Shown: positions 1 through 9,391 of the stretch, in pieces
Position numbering within the stretch: the first letter of the stretch is position 1
How the letters are laid out: every line of letters starts with the position of its first letter
Program-made: the position numbers and the translations under genes
The notes under the pieces: model-generated
Database searches by the model: none
Seen by the model: the letters and a program-made list of their open reading frames with translations, nothing else
Told to the model about the DNA's origin: nothing
Assembly: GCA_003224525.1 (NCBI GenBank)
Contig: QHZB01000197.1
Span: forward strand, 1 to 50,495
Length of the DNA: 50,495 nucleotides
Direction of reading: 5' to 3'
DNA from: Acidobacteriota bacterium
GTDB lineage: Bacteria; Acidobacteriota; Terriglobia; Acidiferrales; UBA7541

Positions 1-2151
1 ACATTCTCTGGTCAGCAGGTTGTGAACGAAAACTTTGTTACCACTCGGGCCGACCATAAGTTCTCGGAAAAAGACAGCCTGTATGGAACATACCTGTTTG
101 ATAGAACCCCTTACTCGGCTCCCGACGGTATGAATAACGTCAAACTTGGCAGCCTCAGCTCTCGACAATTCCTGGCGGCCGAAGAAACTCACAGCTTCGC
201 GCCTACCTTTGTCAACGCCGTCCGATTCGGGTTTAACCATGAAGCCGTGAATAACAACCAGAGCACAGGAGCAATTAATCCGGTGGCGGCGGATAGTACT
301 CTGGGTTCCTTCGCAGGTCGAAATGCCGCCCAGGTCCAGATCACCGGCAACTCCCTTATGCCTGGCGGTGTCGGGGGACTGCCAACCTACTTGTACCGTT
401 GGAATTCCTTCCAGGTGTACGACGACGCGTTCCTCAATCGAGGCAAGCACGCGATCAAGTTTGGGGTGGCGGTTGAGCGCATGCTCATGCAAGCCACGGC
501 GCTTACCGATCCGAGCGGCATTTGGCAATTCGCCGATGTACCAAGTTTCATGACGAATCAACCATCGAGGTTCCAGGGAGGAATTGTCAGCACGCTCTCC
601 CCCCGTGATGTTCGCCAGACCATCTTTGGCGGCTACCTGCAGGACGATTGGCGCTGGCTGCCGAATCTCACTTTGAATCTCGGTCTGCGTTATGAGATGG
701 CCACCGTGCCCACGGAGACTCATCGCAAGCTTGCCAACTTGAGAAACCTTAGTGACGCCAGTCCTCATCTCGGCGACCCATTTTTCGTCAACAACCCCAC
801 AACCAAGAATTTCGAGCCACGCTTAGGTTTTGCCTGGGATCCGCTCCGCAACGGAAAGATGGCCGTACGGGGCGGCGCGGGACTCTTTGATGTCCTGCCG
901 CTGCCGTATCAGTTCATCCTTCTCGTGACCCAGGCCGCTCCCTTTTTCGAATACACTTCCATCAAGAATCCAGGACCCACGACATGCAACTGCCCACCAA
1001 CAAAGCCACCATTTTTTGACGGTGTTTTGCCACCTTTCCCGGCGAACAAATTGCGCCAGACGTACACGGACCCCAGCCCCAAGCGCAACTACGTGACGCA
1101 GTGGAACCTGAACGTCCAATACCAGCTCACCCCGAGCTTGGCTGCCATGGTTGCTTACGTTGGATCGCGTGGCCTGCACCAGCCCTTCCGCGTGGACGAC
1201 GCCGATATGGCTCTTCCAACCGTTACTTCAGCAGGCTATTTGTGGGACCCTAACGCGAGCCGGCTCAACGACCATTACGGCTCTATTCGAGGTATGTTCT
1301 ACCAGGGACGGTCTTACTTCAACGCGCTCGAGCTACAGTTGGCGAAGCGCATGAGCCACGGCTTTCAGCTACAGGGGACCTTCACTTGGGGCAAGAGCAT
1401 CGATACTAGTTCCGCCACGGTGGCAGGCGACGCATTTGGTAACTCCATTTCGAGCCTTAATTGGTTCGATATGAGATTGGATCGTGGGCTCTCCGATTTC
1501 AACGTTGGCCGCACTCTCGTTGTGAACGGCACGTGGGACATTCCCACCGCCAAGTCATTCTCCGGACCGGCGAGGTGGATCGCTGATGGTTGGGAACTCG
1601 GTCTGATCCTCACAGTGAGTGACGGCGTGCCTTTTACCCCCACATGGGGTACCGGCGATGACCCGGCTCTTACACAGAACAATGACGATTGGGCGTTCCC
1701 GAATAGGCTTGGCGGCCCTGGATGCAAAACCCTTACAAATCCAGGAAACCCGAACAACTATATCAAGACCCAGTGCTTCGCCATCCCCACCGCACCGGAC
1801 GCTGCGTTTTTTACTGCGAATAATTGTCAGGTCGGAGATCTGACCAACCTTCAGTGCTTCAACCTCCGAGGCAACGCCGGCCGAAACATCATAATCGGTC
1901 CGGGCATCACGAATCTAGACTTCTCCGTCTTCAAGAACAATCGCATCAAGCGTATCTCGGAGAATTTCAACGTACAGTTCCGTGCCGAGATTTTTAACAT
2001 CTTGAATCATCCCAACTTCGCCCCTCCCACGGTGCCCGACGAGAGTGACATCTTTTTGTCAGACGGGACTCTGAGTGGGTCGGCCGGTTTGCTGACAAGG
2101 ACGACGATCCCGGAACGGCAGATCCAGTTTGCAGTCAAGTTCATTTTCTGA
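1..2151 (+). CDS. TonB-dependent receptor, Oar-like (C-terminal part)
   Basis: The reading frame is already open at base 1, so the gene starts outside the window and its N-terminus (signal peptide, carboxypeptidase-like regulatory domain, plug) is missing. What remains is an outer-membrane beta-barrel domain: alternating aromatic/polar strands, extended loops, motifs such as 'LQDDWRWLPNLTLNLGLRYE' and 'FRAEIFNILNHPNF', and a terminal strand ending in aromatic Phe (RQIQFAVKFIF). These features are typical of the large Oar-type TonB-dependent receptors expanded in Acidobacteriota, which import large substrates or bind matrix components; the substrate is unknown. The stop codon is at 2149-2151. 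An exported propeller follows on the same strand 70 bp downstream and may be co-transcribed. Confidence 0.9.
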   Translation, partial: TFSGQQVVNENFVTTRADHKFSEKDSLYGTYLFDRTPYSAPDGMNNVKLGSLSSRQFLAAEETHSFAPTFVNAVRFGFNHEAVNNNQSTGAINPVAADSTLGSFAGRNAAQVQITGNSLMPGGVGGLPTYLYRWNSFQVYDDAFLNRGKHAIKFGVAVERMLMQATALTDPSGIWQFADVPSFMTNQPSRFQGGIVSTLSPRDVRQTIFGGYLQDDWRWLPNLTLNLGLRYEMATVPTETHRKLANLRNLSDASPHLGDPFFVNNPTTKNFEPRLGFAWDPLRNGKMAVRGGAGLFDVLPLPYQFILLVTQAAPFFEYTSIKNPGPTTCNCPPTKPPFFDGVLPPFPANKLRQTYTDPSPKRNYVTQWNLNVQYQLTPSLAAMVAYVGSRGLHQPFRVDDADMALPTVTSAGYLWDPNASRLNDHYGSIRGMFYQGRSYFNALELQLAKRMSHGFQLQGTFTWGKSIDTSSATVAGDAFGNSISSLNWFDMRLDRGLSDFNVGRTLVVNGTWDIPTAKSFSGPARWIADGWELGLILTVSDGVPFTPTWGTGDDPALTQNNDDWAFPNRLGGPGCKTLTNPGNPNNYIKTQCFAIPTAPDAAFFTANNCQVGDLTNLQCFNLRGNAGRNIIIGPGITNLDFSVFKNNRIKRISENFNVQFRAEIFNILNHPNFAPPTVPDESDIFLSDGTLSGSAGLLTRTTIPERQIQFAVKFIF

Positions 2152-2221
2152 TTGTCAAAGGAGGCGGCGAGGGACGCGTTCCTGACCACTTTGACTGTGA
2201 ATGCGCCCAGCTGATTGATAA

Positions 2222-3265
2222 ATGAGGGTTCCCCAAGTGAAAAAGGTGCTCGCAGCGATCTTGTGGCTGGTGCCCGCGATTGGTGTTATTGCATTATCAA
2301 GCGGCGCGCAAGTGAAGCAGCCGCTAAAGTTAGTGGCAACGACCCCATTGCCGGGTTTCTCGGGCGATTTCGACCATTTCGCATTGGATCTCAAGGGCAA
2401 GCGGCTCTTTCTCACTGCCGAGGACCACAAGACAGTGGATGTGTTCGATCTCGAAGGGAAGCACCTTCAAAGCATTACGGGGTTCGGCCAGCCGCACGCC
2501 GCACTCTTTCTTCCGGAATCGGACAAGCTGATCGTCACGGACGGCGACGATGATTTCGGTAAGGTCGAGTTGGTAAGCGGAGAAGACTACAAGATCCTCA
2601 GCACTATCAAACTGCCCAACGGCGTGGATAGCGCGGTATTTGACCCCGCGAGCAAATACTATTACGTCGCCAGCGGCGGCGAAGAGTCCGCAAAGACCCA
2701 TGTGCTCAGCATCATTGACACTAAGACGTTTAAACTGGCCGGGGAAATTACGCTTCCCGGAAACGAATCCGAAGCAATGGCCATCGACAAACAAAGCAAA
2801 AAAATGTACGTGAGCCTCCGGGCCACCAATGAGGTCGGCGTCGTCGACATGGCGACTCGCAAAGTTGTCACTCGATGGCCCATTCCGGGAGCGGCTACCG
2901 CGAACTCATTGGTTCTCGATGAAGCGAACCATCGAGTGTTTATCGCCACGCGAAAGCCCCCCAAGTTCTTTGTGTTCGACACTGATACGGGAAAAGTTGT
3001 GACCTCGCTCCCCTGTGCGCCGCTGCACGACGATATGTGGTTCGATGCCCCGCACAAGAGAATTTACGTGACAGGAAGTGAAACCACCACGGTGTTTGAA
3101 CAAAAGGATGCGGACCATTACACGCATCTGGCAGATGTTCCGACCGGGTTTCGCGCCAAGACTTCTATCCTCGTGCCTGAACTGAATCGGATCTATATCG
3201 CCGTCTCCGGCAAGGGGAAAGCGAATGCGAAGCTCGCGCTCCAGGTTTACGAACTACAGCCCTGA
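2222..3265 (+). CDS. Exported YVTN-type beta-propeller protein
   Basis: 347 aa. An N-terminal hydrophobic signal peptide (about residues 6-28) precedes repeated blades of about 40 residues, with signatures such as 'FDHFALDLKGKRLF', 'VDVFDLEGK' and 'VVDMATRKVVTRWPIPG'. This is the WD40/YVTN (cytochrome cd1-like) propeller fold, usually periplasmic. No catalytic residues can be assigned and the function is unknown. A GTG at 2237 (KKVLAAILWL) would give a more classical signal peptide than the ATG at 2222, and neither start has a strong ribosome binding site. It is a paralogue of the minus-strand propeller at 3771-4880: both have the FDHxAxDxKGxRLF opening and end with a T(S/T)(I/L)LVPEL blade. 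Confidence 0.8.
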   Translation: MRVPQVKKVLAAILWLVPAIGVIALSSGAQVKQPLKLVATTPLPGFSGDFDHFALDLKGKRLFLTAEDHKTVDVFDLEGKHLQSITGFGQPHAALFLPESDKLIVTDGDDDFGKVELVSGEDYKILSTIKLPNGVDSAVFDPASKYYYVASGGEESAKTHVLSIIDTKTFKLAGEITLPGNESEAMAIDKQSKKMYVSLRATNEVGVVDMATRKVVTRWPIPGAATANSLVLDEANHRVFIATRKPPKFFVFDTDTGKVVTSLPCAPLHDDMWFDAPHKRIYVTGSETTTVFEQKDADHYTHLADVPTGFRAKTSILVPELNRIYIAVSGKGKANAKLALQVYELQP

Positions 3266-3402
3266 TCGAGCCCGGCGAGCTATAGAAAAAGTTCAATGCG
3301 CGCGATTTATGGATGCAATACCGGGTTGAAAGATATGCGGTGTTGCCGCGCCCGTGCCTTACCGTCAATGGCTTGTATTTAGAGTTCCGCGGAGGTTTCT
3401 AT

Positions 3403-3678
3403 ATGAAATATTTTGGATTAGGCCGCCTTGGACTGTGGGGCTTCGTTGTCCTGCTGCTCGGTGCATTTGCAATCGCACGTGCCCCGGAGGGCGGCTATCA
3501 CTTGCTCAGGAAATACGGAAATACGAACTCGGCGCTGCCCCTGGCGGCAAAGAATACTGGGACTACATCACGAGAAGGCGGAGTCTCTTGCTACGACTGT
3601 CATTCTACGCTCACCACTCACCTTCGACTTGGCACCAATCGCTTACGAAATACTCTCTCTGTAAGCTCTTTGTTTTGA
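3403..3678 (+). pseudogene. Broken propeller / heme-motif chimera
   Basis: A good ribosome binding site (GGAGG at 3391-3395) precedes an ATG and a clear signal peptide (MKYFGLGRLGLWGFVVLLLG). The frame then reads GGYHLLRKY and breaks at a perfect 8-bp tandem duplication of GGAAATAC (3509-3524). Removing one copy restores HLLRKYELGAAPGGKEYWDY, the usual start of acidobacterial beta-propeller proteins. After about 3565 the original frame instead encodes EGGVSCYDCHSTL, which resembles the CYDCH heme-binding segment of the propeller protein at 16675. The locus therefore looks like a recombination chimera further disabled by a slippage duplication. Translated as is, it gives about 91 aa with no complete domain. 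Confidence 0.6.
3509..3524 (+). repeat. 8-bp tandem duplication (frameshift)
   Basis: Two adjacent perfect copies of GGAAATAC. Deleting one copy joins the YHLLRKY and RKYELGAAPGGKEYWDYIT reading frames, so the duplication is the likely inactivating mutation of the signal-peptide gene at 3403. Confidence 0.75.
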
Positions 3679-3770
3679 TATTCATCCATCCAAGGGGGTA
3701 CTTCCCCCACCGCATTCTCGGCCCAGCACTCTGCCTCTCGAATGCTTCGGCAACGGCAGCCGTGGAACGC

Positions 3771-4880
3771 TCATGGCATCACATCATAGACCAGTATCTT
3801 GGCCTCTTCGATGGTTGCTTCCTTTGATTGCGGGATGGGAGGAACCAGGATGACGAGCTTGGGGATAGCCGCGTAAAACCGCTTGAGTTCTGGCACCAGC
3901 AGCGTGGTCTTCGCAATCGGCCCGGTCGCAACTCTTCCAAGGCGCTCGTAATGGTCCGCGTCAAGCTGTTTGAACACTTCCACGAAGCCGGTCGTTCCCG
4001 TGTAGTAGATTCGTTTGCTTGGCGGGTCAAACTCGAGTTCGTCCACACCGCCCTCGGTGTCGATCGCATCTATCACTTTCCCGGTATCCGAATCCATCAC
4101 CACCAGCTTCCCTGGTTTATAAATGTGTGAGCGTTTCACCCGGCTGCCGACAAACAGGCGATGATGGGCCGCGTCCAACGTCACCGCATGGGGCTCCGGC
4201 CCCCCGGTGATAGGCCACGTGGCGATCACCTTGCGCTTTTCGCGGTCAATGACCACGACTTCGCTTGTGTCACCCATAACTACAAACATTCTTGGCGATG
4301 CCGGATCGAGCACGAGGCCTGCGGGATTCAAGCCGTTGACTTCAATGCTACCCGCGAGTTTGCCGTTCTTTATGTCGACGATTTCGATCGAGCCTCTGGC
4401 ACCCTCTTTTTTGAGCCCATCGGCTCTGTCACCCAGATAAAATAGATGCGTGGCCGGATCATAAACCCCGTTATCTGGCACCCTCCTCGAGTCTTTGTCC
4501 AGCTCGTGGCCGGTCAGGGGGATGTTCTTGACGAGCTCGTACGTATCCCCGCTGAATGCTTTGCACGTTGCATCTCCGTCGTCCACCCAGATTTCGTTGG
4601 TCTCAGGGAGATAGATCGTTTTGCGAGGATCTCCTCCGAACCCTGTGATCGTGTGGATCACTTTGCCCTCGCGCAGGTCGATAACTTCAATCGTCCTCTG
4701 GTGCTCTCCTGGAACGAACAGGCGCTGCCCTTTGATGTCCACCGCCATGTGGTCGAAATAGCCCTCAACATTCGGCAATGGGATGCTCTGGATCTGTTTC
4801 AGCGGCGCGCTCGTCTGGCCCTGCGCTCTTGGAATCAAGATCGTGCACAAAACCCAGAAAATCGCTGCGTACCTTTTCAT
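3771..4880 (-). CDS. Exported YVTN-type beta-propeller protein
   Basis: 369 aa from the ATG at 4880. This start is preferred over the upstream ATG at 4916 because an AGGAG lies 8 bp before it and it begins directly with a signal peptide (MKRYAAIFWVLCTILIPRAQG, cleavage near AQG). Blades contain 'FDHMAVDIKGQRLFVPGEHQ', 'IEVIDLREGKVIHTITGFGG' and 'VVVIDREKRKVIATWPITGG'. It is probably periplasmic. It is a paralogue of the propeller at 2222-3265, but longer because of an insertion after the third blade. It lies 79 bp downstream of the first PrpD-like gene on the same strand and may be read through from it. No enzymatic function can be inferred. Confidence 0.82.
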   Translation of the reverse strand: MKRYAAIFWVLCTILIPRAQGQTSAPLKQIQSIPLPNVEGYFDHMAVDIKGQRLFVPGEHQRTIEVIDLREGKVIHTITGFGGDPRKTIYLPETNEIWVDDGDATCKAFSGDTYELVKNIPLTGHELDKDSRRVPDNGVYDPATHLFYLGDRADGLKKEGARGSIEIVDIKNGKLAGSIEVNGLNPAGLVLDPASPRMFVVMGDTSEVVVIDREKRKVIATWPITGGPEPHAVTLDAAHHRLFVGSRVKRSHIYKPGKLVVMDSDTGKVIDAIDTEGGVDELEFDPPSKRIYYTGTTGFVEVFKQLDADHYERLGRVATGPIAKTTLLVPELKRFYAAIPKLVILVPPIPQSKEATIEEAKILVYDVMP

Positions 4881-4959
4881 TCTTTCGCTCCTCGTTTGCA
4901 ATTTCCCTGAATTCATTTTGCGCGGGCTCTAGCTTGCCGGTGCGAAGATGCCGCCCCCT

Positions 4960-6501
4960 TCATCCTCGTCGAAGCGCGGGCCGTAGTTCGCGCACGTCCT
5001 TTACGTTTTCTATAGCCAGCACTTTCTCGATCAGCGCCGCGGACGCGGTCGCGCCAAGAACGGGCGAGATCAAGTCTCGTGCTTTCGCTACAACCTCCTC
5101 CCGCGTCATGGGATTCTCCGCCGTCCCGCGCACATCTCGGACCCACTCGCTCATTTGCGTGCCGTCGGCGAGCGTCACCTCGACAATGGCCTCGCGCTTC
5201 GGACGCCGGGCATCGATCCGCGGGTCGGCAACTATCTCTACCTTGGCGCGCTGCCGCAGCACGGCGGGGTCCTTCATGCGCGCTTTGTCATGTGCCGATC
5301 GGAAGCTGGCCGTTTTGTCCAGCAGCATCACTGCCACCATGTACTCCAGGCAGATGTCCGGCATGTCGCGATTGCTCACCGTGTTGGCCTCGTCGCTGGC
5401 GATCCGCACGACCACCTTCCGTACATCGTCGGCGGTAAACGTACGCTGTTTGAAGAAATCCGCGAATGCGTCGAGCGGAGCCTGGATGGGCGAGCCTACC
5501 GTCCATTTCTTGATGTTCGTTCGCGTTATCTCATAGCGCTCCCCCAGCTTTTCGACCAGTTGCGTCGGATCGGCTTTGATCACTCCATTTTCCCTAGGGG
5601 CATAGGCTTCAAAAAAATTGTCAGGACCGGAAAAAATGTCGTCAACACCTGTCCAACCCGCGCGGACCAGCATCGCAGCTGTGACTCCGCCAGCCGCCGG
5701 CTTCCCCCCAAAGAGAAAGGCTTTCTCCATATGCTCGGCATCCCGGCTCCAGGCCCCGATTCCCGATGTTTGTTGAGCGCTGTAATCCAGCAGCAAGCGC
5801 ATCTGCTGGGCCCCAAGACCCGCAGCGCAGCCGGCGGCCGCGCCAGCCCCGAAAGCCGCAACGGTGCCGTGCGTGCTCCTGTGCGTCATCGCCTGGTAGC
5901 CCGGTCCGCCCATGCTCATTGTCACGCGCGCCCCGACGTCATAACCAAGCGCCACGGCGCGTAAGAAGTGCTTTCCGCTGATTCCAAACTGCTCGCCGGC
6001 AGCCAGCGCCGCTGGAACTACCGAGACACCGGGATGCGAACGGGACGGGCCGTGCGAATCGTCAGTCTCGTCAGCGTGAGCAAGCACTCCGTTCGCCAGC
6101 GCCGCTTCGATGGGACCGCACACGATGTTTGAAGCGACTACCGTCGCAACCTCCTCACCACCATATACGCGGACAAACTCGATCGCTGCGCGTCCCGGGC
6201 GTATCTCGGAGCCGGAAATCATCGCAGCCAGCGTATCCAAAATGTGATGTTTCGTCTTCTCGACCACTTCGTCCGGCAGCGCTCGTTCACCCGCTTCGCT
6301 CATGTACTTGCTGAGCTTGTCCATAACTGGACTCACACCTTGCGCCGCCTCATCTTCGCTGGCCGCTGCCTTCGCTGCCGCGACGCCGGACGGAATAACC
6401 GTGGCTGCGAATGCCAGGCCGGCGAGTTCAAGCAGGTTGCGCCGGGTGAGAATTGCTCCGCCGCTCCCTGCCAGCTTATCTTTGTCTTCGCCATGTATCA
6501 T
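4960..6501 (-). CDS. Tat-exported MmgE/PrpD family protein (copy 1)
   Basis: 513 aa. MmgE/PrpD proteins include 2-methylcitrate dehydratase, cis-aconitate decarboxylase and iminodisuccinate epimerase: cofactor-free enzymes acting on polycarboxylates. An N-terminal twin-arginine signal (TRRNLLELAGLAFAATVIP, about residues 19-38) precedes the family fold. The conserved active-site stretch 'AHADETDDSHGPSRSHPG' is present, with acidic residues and the His of HPG intact. Classical members are cytosolic, so export is unusual. A GGAGGAG lies about 10 bp before the ATG. The gene follows tarD (164 bp gap, containing conserved element site 1) and precedes a propeller gene. The partner tarD suggests a hydroxy-dicarboxylate substrate, but this is inference. 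Copy 2 at 7868 is a close paralogue. Confidence 0.85.
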   Translation of the reverse strand: MIHGEDKDKLAGSGGAILTRRNLLELAGLAFAATVIPSGVAAAKAAASEDEAAQGVSPVMDKLSKYMSEAGERALPDEVVEKTKHHILDTLAAMISGSEIRPGRAAIEFVRVYGGEEVATVVASNIVCGPIEAALANGVLAHADETDDSHGPSRSHPGVSVVPAALAAGEQFGISGKHFLRAVALGYDVGARVTMSMGGPGYQAMTHRSTHGTVAAFGAGAAAGCAAGLGAQQMRLLLDYSAQQTSGIGAWSRDAEHMEKAFLFGGKPAAGGVTAAMLVRAGWTGVDDIFSGPDNFFEAYAPRENGVIKADPTQLVEKLGERYEITRTNIKKWTVGSPIQAPLDAFADFFKQRTFTADDVRKVVVRIASDEANTVSNRDMPDICLEYMVAVMLLDKTASFRSAHDKARMKDPAVLRQRAKVEIVADPRIDARRPKREAIVEVTLADGTQMSEWVRDVRGTAENPMTREEVVAKARDLISPVLGATASAALIEKVLAIENVKDVRELRPALRRG

Positions 6502-6610
6502 GTGCGTTCATCTCCTCCGGGCACTTCGCGATAGAGCGAATTTGTTCAAGGTTGTCCGGACAGAGTGGACTCAACCGTGCAACCCAAGTTATGTCGTCAA
6601 CCGAATCAAA

Positions 6611-6633
6611 TATCTGAAAACAGTATTAATTCT
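6611..6633 (-). promoter_or_regulatory. Conserved upstream element, site 1
   Basis: Read on the minus strand it is AGAATTAATACTGTTTTCAG followed by ATA, about 110 bp upstream of prpD copy 1. It is nearly identical to site 2 (9491-9515) and related to sites 3 and 4. The centre is an imperfect inverted repeat CTGttTTCAG. It could be an operator or a promoter core element; the binding factor is unknown. Confidence 0.5.
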
Positions 6634-6665
6634 TTTTTAGCTTATTCGATTCGAATTCAGCTCAC

Positions 6666-7838
6666 CTAGTTATCCGTCAGTGCCTTCATAACGCGAAACA
6701 TTTCGCTCTTCGCCTCGAACCCGACACCGGGAATCTCCGGCAGCTTGACGTAACTGTCTTCGACCGCTATCCCGTCGGCAAATCCACCGAACGGCTGAAA
6801 AATTCCAGGATAGGATTCGTTGCCCCCCAGCCCCAAACCGGCCGCGATGTTCAACGACATCTGATGCCCTCCGTGCGGAATACAGCGAGTCGGCGACCAT
6901 CCATATTCCTTCAACATACCCAGGATCCGAAGGTATTCGACTAGTCCGTAGCTCAACGCGCAATCGAACTGCAAGATGTCGCGATCTGATCGCATCTGAG
7001 CATAGCGAATGAGATTTCGTGCGTCCTGCAGGGAGAATAGGTTTTCTCCCGTTGCCATTGCTCCCGGATAATGATTCGCGAGCTTGGCTTGCAGCTGATA
7101 ATCGAGCGGATCACCTGCTTCCTCATACCAACGCAGCCCGTACGGGGCGAGTGCGTGCGCATAGGCGACCGCCGTCTCCAAATCGAAGCGGCCATTGGCA
7201 TCCACCGCCAATTGGTCCGGAGTCTTCAGGATCTTGAGTACGGCTTCAATGCGCTGCAGGTCCTCCGAAAGGGGCGCTCCGCCAATCTTAATCTTCACCA
7301 CGGAATATCCAAGATCGAGATACCCTTGCATCTCATTTTGCAGTGCCGGCAAGCCTTTGTCTGGATAGTAATAGCCACCTGCCGCATAGACGAATACTTT
7401 GCTGCCGAAGAGTCCCCCACGAAAACGGTTTGCTAGGAGCCGGAAAAGCGGCAGCCCGGCGATCTTCGCCACGGCATCCCACACGGCCATATCCAGCACC
7501 CCTACCGCCACCGATCTTTCGCCGTGTCCTCCGGGTTTCTCATTCCGCATGACAGCATCCCAGACTCGAACCGGATCTAGGTTTTCGCCGTTTTCGTCAA
7601 CCAGCGTTGCAGGCTCCGCGGCTCTAAGCCGGGGAATAAAACGGTCGCGCAGGAGTCCGCTAGGCGCGTATCGGCCATTCGAATTGAATCCGTAGCCGAC
7701 CACCGGCGTGCCCTGGCGCATCACATCCGTAACCAGTGCAAGCACACTCACGGTCATTTGGCTGAAATCAATGTACGCGTTGCGAATTTCCGATTTGATT
7801 GGCACTACGGTTTCGCGGATATCTACAATCCTCACCAT
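6666..7838 (-). CDS. tarD: D(-)-tartrate dehydratase, enolase superfamily
   Basis: 390 aa, the full length of the TarD family. The enzyme dehydrates D-tartrate to oxaloacetate in the cytoplasm using Mg2+. The catalytic set described for Bradyrhizobium TarD is present at the same residue numbers: Lys182 and Lys184 (VKIKIGG), metal ligands Asp213 (AVDANGR), Glu239 (WYEE) and Glu265 (ATGENLF), and His322 (IPHGGHQMS). Family hallmarks GYGFNSNGRY and NEKPGGHGERS are also there. No signal peptide is present, in contrast to the exported PrpD-like neighbours. It begins 29 bp after the end of prpD copy 2, so the two form an operon. A C-terminal relic of a second copy is at 9904-9987. A related enolase-superfamily acid-sugar dehydratase activity cannot be excluded, but similarity is specific to TarD. 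Confidence 0.93.
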   Translation of the reverse strand: MVRIVDIRETVVPIKSEIRNAYIDFSQMTVSVLALVTDVMRQGTPVVGYGFNSNGRYAPSGLLRDRFIPRLRAAEPATLVDENGENLDPVRVWDAVMRNEKPGGHGERSVAVGVLDMAVWDAVAKIAGLPLFRLLANRFRGGLFGSKVFVYAAGGYYYPDKGLPALQNEMQGYLDLGYSVVKIKIGGAPLSEDLQRIEAVLKILKTPDQLAVDANGRFDLETAVAYAHALAPYGLRWYEEAGDPLDYQLQAKLANHYPGAMATGENLFSLQDARNLIRYAQMRSDRDILQFDCALSYGLVEYLRILGMLKEYGWSPTRCIPHGGHQMSLNIAAGLGLGGNESYPGIFQPFGGFADGIAVEDSYVKLPEIPGVGFEAKSEMFRVMKALTDN

Positions 7839-7867
7839 TCTTCATGCCCCCGGAAAAACTGTCTAGC

Positions 7868-9391
7868 TCAGGACCGCTGCAGAAGAGGCCGCAGTTCTCG
7901 GATATCTTTTACTCTGTCCAGATTTAGCACTCTCTCAATGAGATTTGCACATTGTGCCGTGCCGAGGATCGGCGCTATCAAATCACGGGCTTTGGCAACA
8001 ATTTCGTCGCGGGTCATAGGATTCTTGGGCGTGCCCCGAACATTGTCAACTCGCTGTGTGAGATGCGTTCCATCCGTCAGTTGCACCTCCACAATCGCCA
8101 CGCGCAAAGGCATGAGGCGCTCTAGCTGCTCATCCGGAATTAATTTCACCTTTTCGCGCTCCCGGAGCGTCGCCGGATCTTTCATGCGCGCTTTGTCATG
8201 TGCCGAACTGAATGTGACCGTCTTGTCCATCACCATCACCGCGACCATATGCTGCAGGCAGATGTCCGGTATCTCGCGGTTGTTCACGATCGCTGCCTCA
8301 TCCGTAGCCAGTTGCACGGAGACCTTCTGTACTTCATTCGAATGGAAGGGGTGCTGCTTCCGCAGCATCTCGAGCGCATCGAGTGCCGCCTGGATCGGCG
8401 AACCTACGGGCCATTTCTTGATATTCGTCCGCAAAATTTCGTAACGCTCGCCAAGCTTTTCGGCCAGCCCGGCAGGATCGGCATGAGCGTTGTACGCCTC
8501 AAAGAAATTATCTTTCCCGGAGAAAATGTCTTCGACACCGGTCCATCCGGCCTGAACGACCAAGGCAGAAGTGACGCCGCTGCGGGCGGTCATGCCGCCA
8601 AAGTGGAATGCTTTCTGGATGTGCTCGGTGTCACGGTTCCATGCACCAAGGCCGGAGGATTGATGCGCCGTGTAGCTCAAGAGAAATCGCATCTGCGCCA
8701 CGTTTAAGCTCGCCGCGCAGCCGGCGGCCGCCGCCGCGCCGAAGAGTGGAGAGATGCTGTGCGTGCTCCAGTGACTCTCCGATTCGAATTGCTGCCCACC
8801 CAGGGTCATCGTGACGCGCGGTCCAACGTCGTAGCCGAGCGTCACCGCGCGCAAGAAGTGTGTCCCGCTGATGCCGAACCGCTCCCCAACCGCAAGGGCG
8901 GCAGGCACTACCGCACACCCCGGATGCGACTGTGACGGTGCGTGCGAATCGTCGGTTTCGTCGGCGTGAGCCAACACCCCATTCGCCAGAGCCGCCTCGA
9001 TCGGGCCACATACAATTTTCGAGGCCAGTATCGTCGCGACCTCTTTGCCACCATAGGCGGCGGCGAATTGTAGCGCTGCGAGTCCGGGTGCTAACTGCGA
9101 ACCAGAAATCATCGCCGCCACCGTGTCCAGAATGTGTTGTTTCGTTTTCTCAGTCACCTCGTCGGGCAGCTCGCGAGCGCTAGCTTCGCTCATGTATGTG
9201 CTTAGCTTGTCCGTGACTGGGCTCACCCCTTGCTCGGTTGTGTCCGTGCCAAGGAATGATTTGGCCATCACCGCCCTGGGTGGAAGCGCCACAGTTGCGA
9301 CAACTATGCCCGCGAGTTCGAGCAGGCTTCGCCGGGAAAGAATTGCCGGGCCGTTCTCTTCCGGCCCGCATTTGTTTCGAGCATCTCTCAT
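7868..9391 (-). CDS. Tat-exported MmgE/PrpD family protein (copy 2)
   Basis: 507 aa from the ATG at 9391, chosen because GAGGA lies just upstream; an ATG at 9412 would add 7 residues. A twin-arginine signal (SRRSLLELAGIVVATVALPP) leads into the same fold as copy 1, with the active-site stretch 'AHADETDDSHAPSQSHPG' and the same C-terminal RELRPLLQRS. Copies 1 and 2 are easily aligned along their whole length. The pair probably arose by duplication around tarD, since the order is prpD2-tarD-prpD1. Likely role: isomerisation, dehydration or decarboxylation of a polycarboxylate outside the cytoplasm, which is inference. A conserved element (site 2) lies about 100 bp upstream. Confidence 0.85.
   Translation of the reverse strand: MRDARNKCGPEENGPAILSRRSLLELAGIVVATVALPPRAVMAKSFLGTDTTEQGVSPVTDKLSTYMSEASARELPDEVTEKTKQHILDTVAAMISGSQLAPGLAALQFAAAYGGKEVATILASKIVCGPIEAALANGVLAHADETDDSHAPSQSHPGCAVVPAALAVGERFGISGTHFLRAVTLGYDVGPRVTMTLGGQQFESESHWSTHSISPLFGAAAAAGCAASLNVAQMRFLLSYTAHQSSGLGAWNRDTEHIQKAFHFGGMTARSGVTSALVVQAGWTGVEDIFSGKDNFFEAYNAHADPAGLAEKLGERYEILRTNIKKWPVGSPIQAALDALEMLRKQHPFHSNEVQKVSVQLATDEAAIVNNREIPDICLQHMVAVMVMDKTVTFSSAHDKARMKDPATLREREKVKLIPDEQLERLMPLRVAIVEVQLTDGTHLTQRVDNVRGTPKNPMTRDEIVAKARDLIAPILGTAQCANLIERVLNLDRVKDIRELRPLLQRS

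Noticed and set aside
4446-6640. Long open frames on the plus strand opposite the propeller and PrpD genes
   Set aside because: They are antisense to well-supported genes, lack ribosome binding sites and show low-complexity Arg/Pro/Ser composition typical of G+C-rich shadow frames.
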